Shown here one piece after another: positions 33,647 through 39,994 of a stretch of DNA of 39,994 nucleotides. This stretch comes from an uncultured Atopobium sp. (lineage in GTDB: Bacteria; Actinomycetota; Coriobacteriia; Coriobacteriales; Atopobiaceae). Within the stretch, counting starts at the first letter, position 1. Every line of letters begins with the position of its first letter. The DNA lies in the NCBI GenBank assembly GCA_937990665.1, contig CALKRF010000136.1, forward strand, positions 1-39,994, read 5' to 3'. The position numbers and the translations under genes were made by a program. A model generated the notes under the pieces. That model worked only from the letters and a program-made list of their open reading frames with translations. It made no database searches and had not been told where the DNA came from.

Positions 33647-34891
33647 CTAGTCAGTAATAAACTCTGCAGGAGCAAGCTCTTTATGACGAGCGGCAAGTGT
33701 TTTTGGTGGCTTATATGAAGGACACTGACTAAAGTCAATGTACTCAATATGCTGCATAAGGTCATCAATCATGGCTTCATGATCAAAAGAATTCCATGCC
33801 TCAAGCACTTCTCGCATTCTTGCGTGAGTCTCGGGTCTGCGAGGCATAAACAGTGTGCAGCAATCAGGAGCCGTCTGCGTTGAGATATCAAACGTATTGA
33901 TATCTTGGGCGCGACGGATGATTTCTTGCTTGTCAGAGCCAATCAGAGGCCTCAAAACAGGTATGGTAACTGCCTCGTTGACAGCAGCAATGTTATCCAG
34001 CGTCTGAGAAGCAACTTGGCCAAGTGACTCGCCAGTTACCAGCGCTTTAGCGCCCTCAAGCTCTGCAATCTTCTGCGCAATGATGTACATCACGCGACGA
34101 TACATAATGACACGAAGAGCCTGTGGAACAGCAAGAGAAATCTCACGCTGATGCTCGCCAAAAGGCACAACATACATTCTGCCAATAAGACCAGCAGGCT
34201 CAAGTGCCTCAATAATATCCTGACACAGATATTCGCTGGTATCGGAAGTCATAGGGCGGCCAGAGAAGTGAACTGGAATAACCGTAGCACCTCTGCGACC
34301 AACCATCCATGTTGCAACAGGAGAATCAATACCGCTTGAAAGAAGCGATACTACTTTGCCAGCGGTGCCAACAGGAAGACCGCCAACGCCGTGAATAGAT
34401 GCAGCATAAACATATGCGTTACCCTGAACAACATGCACATAGACCGTCATATCCGGATTATGCATCTGAACTTTTTTATCAGGGAAGTTCTCACAAAGTA
34501 CTGCGCCTACAAGCTGGTTAATCTCAATGGAATGCTTTGGATAGACCGTTGAGGAACGGCGAGCATGCACTTTGAACGTAGTAAAGTCACCGGACTCCCC
34601 CAGCGCCTTCACGGCGGCGTTACAAAACTCCTGCTCATCTAAGCCACAGCGATACGCCAAAGAAGCGCGAGCAACACCAGGAACCTGAGCCACGGCATGT
34701 TGCAGCTCTTCAGTTGCTTGTTTATCAGTGGTTTCTACAAGAAGGTAGCCAGAAATGCGAGAAACCCCCGCCACTGGAAAGTGTCGGAGGGCTCGTCGCA
34801 AATTTGTTACCAACTGATTTTCAAAAGTGGATCGGTTCTTACCCTTTAAACCAATTTCGTGGTAGTGAACCAGACATACTCTTTCAGTCAT
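33647..34891 (-). CDS. thiI: tRNA 4-thiouridine synthase ThiI
   Basis: This 414-aa ATP-dependent enzyme thiolates tRNA position 8 and may also serve thiamine biosynthesis. An N-terminal ferredoxin-like and THUMP region (to about residue 165) is followed by the PP-loop LLSSGIDSPVA (about 183-193). ALVTGESLGQVASQT and PDCCTLFMPRRPETHA are also typical. The C-terminal rhodanese domain of enteric ThiI is absent, as usual in Gram-positives. It lies 5 nt after rpoZ and ends at a terminator. No partner iscS is in the window. Confidence 0.95.
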   Translation of the reverse strand: MTERVCLVHYHEIGLKGKNRSTFENQLVTNLRRALRHFPVAGVSRISGYLLVETTDKQATEELQHAVAQVPGVARASLAYRCGLDEQEFCNAAVKALGESGDFTTFKVHARRSSTVYPKHSIEINQLVGAVLCENFPDKKVQMHNPDMTVYVHVVQGNAYVYAASIHGVGGLPVGTAGKVVSLLSSGIDSPVATWMVGRRGATVIPVHFSGRPMTSDTSEYLCQDIIEALEPAGLIGRMYVVPFGEHQREISLAVPQALRVIMYRRVMYIIAQKIAELEGAKALVTGESLGQVASQTLDNIAAVNEAVTIPVLRPLIGSDKQEIIRRAQDINTFDISTQTAPDCCTLFMPRRPETHARMREVLEAWNSFDHEAMIDDLMQHIEYIDFSQCPSYKPPKTLAARHKELAPAEFITD

Positions 34892-34896
34892 AACTC

Positions 34897-35181
34897 TTAG
34901 TAAACGATGGTGTTCTCGCCCTTAATTGCCTCGTCAAAAGAATCTTTAACAAAGCCAAGGGTACCGTCGTTAATCTCTTTCATAGCAATAGAGACAGAAT
35001 CTTTACCACTTGCAACAGTAGTAATGTCATCAAAATCCTGAACAGCGGTTACACGCAGGTGCTGACCGTGAAGCATATTGTTAATATCGCAAGCACGCTT
35101 AGAAGCAAGAGAGCAAAGCAAGAATGGATTCTGCTCAGTCTTCTCAAGCAGGCTGTCAATCTCAGGCTTAATAACAGACAT
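34897..35181 (-). CDS. rpoZ: RNA polymerase omega subunit
   Basis: This 94-aa small subunit stabilises RNA polymerase assembly. NPFLLCSLASKRACDINNML is the conserved region that binds beta-prime. The C-terminal half is acidic. The start overlaps the gmk stop by one base. gmk-rpoZ is a standard pair. A GGCGAGAA copy (34913-34920) encodes Gly-Glu-Asn near the C-terminus. Confidence 0.95.
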   Translation of the reverse strand: MSVIKPEIDSLLEKTEQNPFLLCSLASKRACDINNMLHGQHLRVTAVQDFDDITTVASGKDSVSIAMKEINDGTLGFVKDSFDEAIKGENTIVY

Positions 35182-35759
35182 TAAAGCTGACCTCCGTCTG
35201 ATTCATAGTCATCAAAAACTTCCTCGAGCTTGCTCAGAGCAGACTCAAGGTTGTCGTTCACAATGCAAACAGTATAGTCGTTTGCATGCTCCATTTCACG
35301 CGAAGCATTAGAAAGTCTCGTAGAAATGGTCTTCTCGTCTTCTGTACCGCGACCTCTAAGACGCTGTTCAAGCTCTTCAAATGAAGGTGGCTTAATAAAG
35401 ACGAGAATGGCGTTGGGATATTGTTTGTGGACCATAAGTCCACCCTGAACGTCAATCTCAAGAACAACAGACTGACCTGCAGAAATCAGGCGATCAACCT
35501 CGGATTTGAGCGTGCCATAGCAATGGCCATGAACATGAGCCCACTCAAGGAATTCACCAGCATCAACGCGCTTTTTAAATTCTTCATCGGAGAGAAAATA
35601 ATACGCAACTCCATCGACTTCTCCTGGTCGTGGAGAGCGCGTAGTAGCCGAAACCGTCAGGCCTAGGTTTGGGCGCTTGTCCCTCAACAGAGAGACAAGC
35701 GTTCCTTTTCCTACACCTGACGGTCCAGATACTACAAAAAGTTTGGCTGAACGAGCCAC
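35181..35759 (-). CDS. gmk: Guanylate kinase
   Basis: This 192-aa enzyme phosphorylates GMP to GDP. The P-loop is SGPSGVGKGT near residue 12. TVSATTRSPRPGEVDGVAYY and FLEWAHVHGHCYGT bind GMP, and the lid segment LRGRGTEDEKTI is present. The length is normal. It overlaps mihF and rpoZ by one base at each end, so mihF, gmk and rpoZ are tightly coupled. Confidence 0.97.
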   Translation of the reverse strand: MARSAKLFVVSGPSGVGKGTLVSLLRDKRPNLGLTVSATTRSPRPGEVDGVAYYFLSDEEFKKRVDAGEFLEWAHVHGHCYGTLKSEVDRLISAGQSVVLEIDVQGGLMVHKQYPNAILVFIKPPSFEELEQRLRGRGTEDEKTISTRLSNASREMEHANDYTVCIVNDNLESALSKLEEVFDDYESDGGQL

Positions 35760-36067
35760 TACTTGGTCAGTGCCTCGAGGAGCTGCTCACGCTGACGAGC
35801 GCCAAGGCCCTTAACGCGGCGAGTTGCGGAAATTCCGAGCTCGTCCATAATCTTTGCTGCCTTTGCCTTGCCATAGCCAGGAAGGGACTCGATAAGAGCG
35901 GAAACCTTCATACGCTCAGCAATAGGATCGGTAGAATCAAGGACCTCTTTAAGGGAGACCTTACCAGTCTTAACCTTCTCGCGAAGCTCTGCACGAGCGT
36001 GACGAGCCTGAGCTGCCTTCTCAAGTGCTGCCTTGCGCTGCTCATCGGTAAGTGTAGGTAGAGCCAT
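35759..36067 (-). CDS. mihF: Actinobacterial integration host factor
   Basis: This 102-aa protein resembles mycobacterial IHF, a nucleoid protein unrelated to enteric IHF. An N-terminal basic helix (LPTLTDEQRKAALEKAAQAR) precedes a helix-two-turn-helix DNA-binding core with SLPGYGKAKAAKIMDELGIS and RRVKGLGARQREQLLEAL. I chose the ATG at 36067, with GGAGG 4 nt upstream. A start at 36082 is less likely. The pyrF-mihF-gmk-rpoZ neighbourhood is typical of Actinomycetota, and this is the best lineage marker in the window. Confidence 0.95.
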   Translation of the reverse strand: MALPTLTDEQRKAALEKAAQARHARAELREKVKTGKVSLKEVLDSTDPIAERMKVSALIESLPGYGKAKAAKIMDELGISATRRVKGLGARQREQLLEALTK

Positions 36068-36085
36068 TGTTCCTCCAAACATCGT

Positions 36086-36138
36086 TTTCGTACTTCATAT
36101 ACGAAACTCAATTTAATGTGCCTTTTGCACTTCAGCAA
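36086..36138 (-). promoter_or_regulatory. Putative mihF promoter and operator
   Basis: A perfect inverted repeat TTTCGTA-N7-TACGAAA (36086-36106) lies about 20 nt before the mihF ATG. On the minus strand TTGCTG-17-TAAATT (36133-36138 and 36110-36115) is a weak promoter whose start would fall in the repeat. There is no T-tract, so an operator is more likely than a terminator. Confidence 0.4.
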
Positions 36139-36230
36139 AATAGTTTGCCACATAACACGTTATTTACAAGGGGTTTTTTAATATTTCCGCATCAAAAACC
36201 ACCTGTTCACCATAATTCCAAAAACTTTTG

Positions 36231-36962
36231 TTAATTTTTAAGCTCTGAAATTATGTTTTCAAAAGCCTCGACAGGATCATTTGCGCTGGTAATCGGCCTA
36301 CCAACTACTAACTTGCTTGCTCCTGCCTGAATTGCAGCTGAAGGTGTGGAAATTCTGACCTGATCGCCCTTCTCGGCACCTTCTGGACGAACTCCAGGAG
36401 TCACAATGAGCGCATTTGGTCCCAAAAGCTCTCTCATCTCCTGTGCTTCCTGAGGTGAGCAGACAATTCCGTCGGCACCAGCGTGATAAGAAAGAGACGC
36501 CAAACGAGCAACTTCGTCCTTAATAGATCCGTCTACGCCAATGGAGTGGAGCGCGTCCTCATCCATGCTGGTAAGCACAGAGATAGCCACTAGTTTGGTG
36601 CGGCCAGACTCATCTACGCCACGCTCTGCTGCAGCCTCTTCTGCACCCTCTCGACCAGCAGAGATCATCTGAGCGGTTCCCAGTCCATGGATAGATAAGA
36701 TGTCTGCACCAGAAAGCGATGCAGAGTGGACAGCACCTTTGACCTGGAATGGAATGTCATGCACCTTGAGGTCAAGAAACACCTTGAAGCCACGTGCATG
36801 CATCTCATCTACCATCGAGGGTCCGTAGCGATAAAAAAGCGTCATGCCAACCTTAACCCAGCGTGCATGGCCGGCGAGAAGATCGGTGAGCTCCAGAGCT
36901 CTTTCTCTTGTGCAATCAAGCGCAACAATAACTGCGTCGCGTGCCTGCTCGTCTGTTAGCAT
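36231..36962 (-). CDS. pyrF: Orotidine 5'-phosphate decarboxylase
   Basis: This 243-aa enzyme catalyses the last step of UMP synthesis. The catalytic DxKxxDIP is visible (FLDLKVHDIP). VTPGVRPEGAEKGDQVRIST and VVGRPITSANDP form the phosphate-binding end. The start overlaps pyrD by 7 nt. It is the last gene of pyrC-K-D-F. The 148-nt downstream gap before mihF shows no strong terminator. Confidence 0.97.
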   Translation of the reverse strand: MLTDEQARDAVIVALDCTRERALELTDLLAGHARWVKVGMTLFYRYGPSMVDEMHARGFKVFLDLKVHDIPFQVKGAVHSASLSGADILSIHGLGTAQMISAGREGAEEAAAERGVDESGRTKLVAISVLTSMDEDALHSIGVDGSIKDEVARLASLSYHAGADGIVCSPQEAQEMRELLGPNALIVTPGVRPEGAEKGDQVRISTPSAAIQAGASKLVVGRPITSANDPVEAFENIISELKN

Positions 36963-37882
36963 TCAACAGCTCCAATCAGCTCGTGGATGTCAGATACTCC
37001 CTGAGACTTTGCCCAGTCCTTAAGCTCATTCAGAATACGTGGAGCACACATTGGGTCGTAAAGGTTTGCAGAACCCACCGAGACAGCCGTAGCGCCCGCA
37101 AGGATAAACTCTGCAGCGTCCTCGCCTGTTTCTACGCCACCAACGCCGCAGATAGGAATGGAGACTGCCTGAGCACACTCCCAAACCATGCGAACTGCAG
37201 CGTTATGGCAGAGAGGACCACTAAGACCGCCAGTTGGCTTAGAGAGCCTGCTCTTTCTTGTGTGGACGTTAATTGACATGCCTGGAATAGAGTTGATGAG
37301 CGTAAGACCATCAGCGCCTGCGGCCTCAAAAGCCTTACCAATCTCGGCAACGTTGACAGGAGCCATCTTGACCAAGATGGGAAGGTTTGTCAGAGGACGT
37401 ACTGCCTTCATAATCTCTGTGGCCTGCTCTGGAGTACCACCGAGGGGCTTACCGCCCTTCTCGAGATTTGGACAACTCACGTTAAGCTCAATGGCTGAGA
37501 TGTGTGGATTAAGCTCTTCAAGGCGCTCGACAACATCAATCATCTCCTGAACGGAGTGTGCCGCCATCTGCATGATGACGCGCGTACCACGGCCTTCAAG
37601 ATCTTTCATGTAGTCATCAGTGTGGGCGATAAAATCGTCCACTCCAGGATTGGCAAGGCCAACGCTGTTCATCATGCCGCCGTTGAGCTCGCACATACGA
37701 GGAGCTGGGTTTCCTTCCCAAGGAACGCGAGCAACACCCTTCATAGTGATGGCGCCAAGCAGAGAAACGTCGTAGAAACCCTCAAACTGCCAGCCATAGC
37801 CAAAGGTACCCGCAGCAGTGTTGATAGGATTTTTCATCTGGATACCGCCAAGATTGACGGCCATGTTCACCTGATCTACCAT
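36956..37882 (-). CDS. pyrD: Dihydroorotate dehydrogenase, class 1B catalytic subunit
   Basis: This 308-aa FMN enzyme oxidises dihydroorotate to orotate. The catalytic cysteine lies in ELNVSCPN, as in class 1 enzymes. NPINTAAGTFGYG, VGSANLYDP and GVGGVETGEDAAEFI bind FMN. Its pairing with pyrK, overlapping by 7 nt, marks class 1B, which passes electrons to NAD+. Confidence 0.97.
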   Translation of the reverse strand: MVDQVNMAVNLGGIQMKNPINTAAGTFGYGWQFEGFYDVSLLGAITMKGVARVPWEGNPAPRMCELNGGMMNSVGLANPGVDDFIAHTDDYMKDLEGRGTRVIMQMAAHSVQEMIDVVERLEELNPHISAIELNVSCPNLEKGGKPLGGTPEQATEIMKAVRPLTNLPILVKMAPVNVAEIGKAFEAAGADGLTLINSIPGMSINVHTRKSRLSKPTGGLSGPLCHNAAVRMVWECAQAVSIPICGVGGVETGEDAAEFILAGATAVSVGSANLYDPMCAPRILNELKDWAKSQGVSDIHELIGAVEC

Positions 37883-38670
37883 GCGATCTCCTTTGCCTCA
37901 AAGACAGGTCCAACCATGCAAGCAGACGCATAGCCGCCCTTAGCAAGTGGGACATTGCAGGTGTTGCATGCACCAAAGGCACAGCTCATCATACGCTCCA
38001 TAGAAACCTGGCAGGCAACGTTGTTGGCAATTGCAAGCTTAGCCACGCTTCTCATCATAGGCTCTGGCCCGCAGGTATACACAGCGTCCCAAACACCTTG
38101 GCTCAAAGGTTCCTCCAAAGCTGCTGTTACAAAGCCCTTGGTACCCTTAGAACCGTCATCCGTTGTGACGTACACGTTTTGTGCGCCCAAGGCGAGAAGA
38201 TCTTCTTCTCCAAAGAGTTTCTCGGCAGTTTGTGCGCCAATAACCGCGTCAAACTCAACACCCAGCTCGGTAAGCTTACGAGCTGCTGCGATAATTGGCG
38301 TGATACCCACACCACCTGCTACCAGCACACTTGTCTTACTAGAAGCGTTAAGCCGCCAGGGACGACCACAAGGAGCAGTCATGTCACTGGCGTCACCAGG
38401 CTTCATCTGAGAAAGCCTGCATGTACCCTCGCCTACCGTTGCGTAGATAAGCTCGAGCGTATCGGTTGCTTTATCAGCTAGCGAGAAGGACAGTGGGATG
38501 CGAAGAATGTGGCGCTTATCGCCTGGAACATTAACGTTTACAAACTGACCAGGCGCTAGAGACTTACAAAGACCTGGTACCTTGAGCTGGGCTCTATACA
38601 GATTCTGGGCAACCTGGGTATTACTCAAAACCGTAAAGTCAAATACCTGTACATTTCCACGTAGTGGCAT
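37876..38670 (-). CDS. pyrK: Dihydroorotate dehydrogenase electron-transfer subunit
   Basis: This 264-aa FAD and [2Fe-2S] subunit has an FAD-binding segment (LRIPLSFSLADK) and an NAD-binding segment (VLVAGGVGITPIIAAARKL). The iron-sulfur ligands are in CAFGACNTC and a later cysteine in YASACMVGP. It lies between pyrC (one-base overlap) and pyrD (7-nt overlap). A GGCGAGAA copy (38191-38198) is present. Confidence 0.96.
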   Translation of the reverse strand: MPLRGNVQVFDFTVLSNTQVAQNLYRAQLKVPGLCKSLAPGQFVNVNVPGDKRHILRIPLSFSLADKATDTLELIYATVGEGTCRLSQMKPGDASDMTAPCGRPWRLNASSKTSVLVAGGVGITPIIAAARKLTELGVEFDAVIGAQTAEKLFGEEDLLALGAQNVYVTTDDGSKGTKGFVTAALEEPLSQGVWDAVYTCGPEPMMRSVAKLAIANNVACQVSMERMMSCAFGACNTCNVPLAKGGYASACMVGPVFEAKEIAW

Positions 38671-39977
38671 TACTTTTCCCCTCCAGGAACAACTACTTCA
38701 TTGGCAAGAACTCGCTTGCCATCAACAAACACATCTGTTGCAACACCATAGAGCTCAGCGCCAATGAAGGCGGAGTTCTTGGACTTGCTCTCAAAATACT
38801 CTGTCGTAATCTGAACCTTCTTTTCTGGGTCAAAAAGGGTCAGGTCAGCCTTGTAACCTGCAGCAATCTTAACAGGCTCAAGACGCAGAATACGACGAGG
38901 ATTAACGGCCATTGCGCGAACAAGACCAGTGTAAGAAAGCTTATTGGTGCGCACCATATTGGTAACCATCAAAGGCAGCGAGGTCTCAAGGCCAATGCAG
39001 CCAAAGTAAGAGATTTCCCACTCACAGTCCTTCTCATGAGCTGCATGAGGTGCATGGTCGGTAACAATACAGTCAACTGTACCGTCTGCAACCGCTGCCT
39101 GAAGAGCGAGCGCATCCTCAGCTGTTCTGAGCGGTGGATTCATCTTCAGATTGGTGTTATACGTATCAGCGATGTCATCCTCAGACAAGAAGAGATGGTG
39201 AGGGCAAACCTCTGCAGTAACAGGCAAGCCTTCCTTCTTAGCTGCACGTACCAGCTCTGCTCCCCTGCCCGTTGAAATGTGGCAGATATGCAGAGGACAG
39301 CCGGTAAGACGGCAAAGATCAATGTCTCTGGAAATCTCCAGCTCCTCGCCAAGTGCTGGCCAACCAAACATGCCAAGGCGCGTGCTTGCACGACCCTCGT
39401 TAACAACGCCACCAGCACTGATGGACTCAATCTCACAGTGAGCAGCAACAACGCGGTCAAACTGGGAGACATACTCCATAACGGTACGCATCATACCAGC
39501 GCTTTGAACGCCGTGGCCGTCGTCAGAGAATGCAGATGCTCCCTCATCAACCATGTTGCCAATCTCAGCAAGCTCTTGTCCCTTAGAGCCCTTGGTTAAA
39601 GCACCCATAGGACGGACGTGAATGAGACCAACCTCATTACCGCGGTCAATCTGGAAGCGAACAGCAGGCCCGTTATCGGTGACAGGATTGGTGTTTGGCA
39701 TAGTAGCAACATCAGTAAAGCCGCCATGAACCGCAGCTCTAGAGCCCGTCTCAATGGTCTCTTTATACTCAAAGCCAGGATCTCTAAAGTGAACATGCAT
39801 ATCAACAAGGCCAGGGGTCAGCACCTTGCCCTTTGCATCAATAACGGTATCACCCTCTTGAGGCTTAACCGTAGCTGCGACTTCAGCAATGGTTTCTCCG
39901 TCAATACGGACGTCCAGTACCGCGTCAAGATTAAGCTGCGGGTCTACAACACGCGCGCCCTTAAGCAGAAATGCCAT
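38670..39977 (-). CDS. pyrC: Dihydroorotase
   Basis: This 435-aa zinc amidohydrolase cyclises carbamoyl aspartate. HVHFRDPG (His61, His63) and TDHAPH are the metal and substrate motifs of class I dihydroorotase. ATMPNTNPVTDNG and CPHHLFLSEDD are typical. The ATG is preceded by GGAGGAG at 39985-39991. It overlaps pyrK by one base. Upstream sequence ends at the window edge, so a pyrB or leader regulator cannot be checked. Confidence 0.96.
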   Translation of the reverse strand: MAFLLKGARVVDPQLNLDAVLDVRIDGETIAEVAATVKPQEGDTVIDAKGKVLTPGLVDMHVHFRDPGFEYKETIETGSRAAVHGGFTDVATMPNTNPVTDNGPAVRFQIDRGNEVGLIHVRPMGALTKGSKGQELAEIGNMVDEGASAFSDDGHGVQSAGMMRTVMEYVSQFDRVVAAHCEIESISAGGVVNEGRASTRLGMFGWPALGEELEISRDIDLCRLTGCPLHICHISTGRGAELVRAAKKEGLPVTAEVCPHHLFLSEDDIADTYNTNLKMNPPLRTAEDALALQAAVADGTVDCIVTDHAPHAAHEKDCEWEISYFGCIGLETSLPLMVTNMVRTNKLSYTGLVRAMAVNPRRILRLEPVKIAAGYKADLTLFDPEKKVQITTEYFESKSKNSAFIGAELYGVATDVFVDGKRVLANEVVVPGGEK

Positions 39978-39994
39978 CAGAGTCTCCTCCCAAA

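Noticed and set aside
36107..36230. A terminator for the pyr operon between pyrF and mihF
   Set aside because: Only a weak CAAAA/TTTTG stem is present. No GC-containing stem with a T-tract was found.
2988..38198. GGCGAGAA as an FtsK polarity (KOPS/SRS-like) sequence, since ftsK is in the window and the SpoIIIE site GAGAAGGG shares GAGAA
   Set aside because: Such sequences are strongly polarised along a replication arm. Here copies are 9 to 6 between strands, and 4 to 4 for the perfect nonamer. Rejected for now, pending whole-genome polarity.

Overview
The window is a gene-dense chromosomal stretch of core genes. It most resembles a member of the class Coriobacteriia (Actinomycetota), probably the Atopobium/Lancefieldella group. 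That placement is inferred from the actinobacterial integration host factor mihF beside gmk and rpoZ, the moderate GC, the coexistence of RNase Y and RNase J, and general protein similarity. No database search was run. All genes but rpsT lie on the minus strand. I see no tRNA, rRNA, CRISPR array, insertion sequence or prophage.

Layout from low to high coordinate, each unit transcribed right to left. (1) 1-2848: rny (RNase Y) behind a consensus promoter and a roughly 180-nt hairpin-rich leader, followed by a GHKL-ATPase gene cut by the window edge. (2) 2913-4733: recA-recX, with a LexA/DinR-type SOS box inside the recA promoter. (3) 4864-13798: rnj-ftsK-rodZ-yajQ-rimO-pgsA-cinA/pncC, ending in an intrinsic terminator. 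(4) 13837-16489: rpsO-pnp, with hairpins between the genes. (5) 16625-23791: a long operon of a membrane-anchored dnaJ paralog, dnaJ, mtaB, phoH, ybeY, dgkA, era and recO. (6) 23984-24601: an AT-rich SAP-domain gene at the place where hrcA is usually found. (7) 24682-28851: lepA-dus-hemW, probably with a leaderless lepA. (8) 28960-29223: rpsT on the plus strand. (9) 29295-33382: comEA-comEC-holA. (10) 33570-36067: mihF-gmk-rpoZ-thiI. (11) 36231-39994: pyrC-pyrK-pyrD-pyrF, almost all overlapping.

Functionally the window brings together RNA decay and ribosome maturation (rny, rnj, pnp, ybeY, era, rimO, lepA, rpsO, rpsT), recombination and DNA uptake (recA, recX, recO, ftsK, comEA, comEC, holA), tRNA modification (mtaB, dus, thiI), chaperones and de novo UMP synthesis.

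The most unusual signal is not a gene. The nonamer GGCGAGAAA occurs eight times, and the octamer GGCGAGAA fifteen times, on both strands and in several reading frames. About 0.3 and 1.2 copies would be expected in random sequence. The copies are spread through the native genes, and both intergenic sites form hairpins. One of these is a perfect 10-bp inverted pair between rodZ and yajQ. This resembles the behaviour of DNA-uptake sequences, and the window also carries comEA/comEC. The uptake role is an inference that needs whole-genome counting and experiment.
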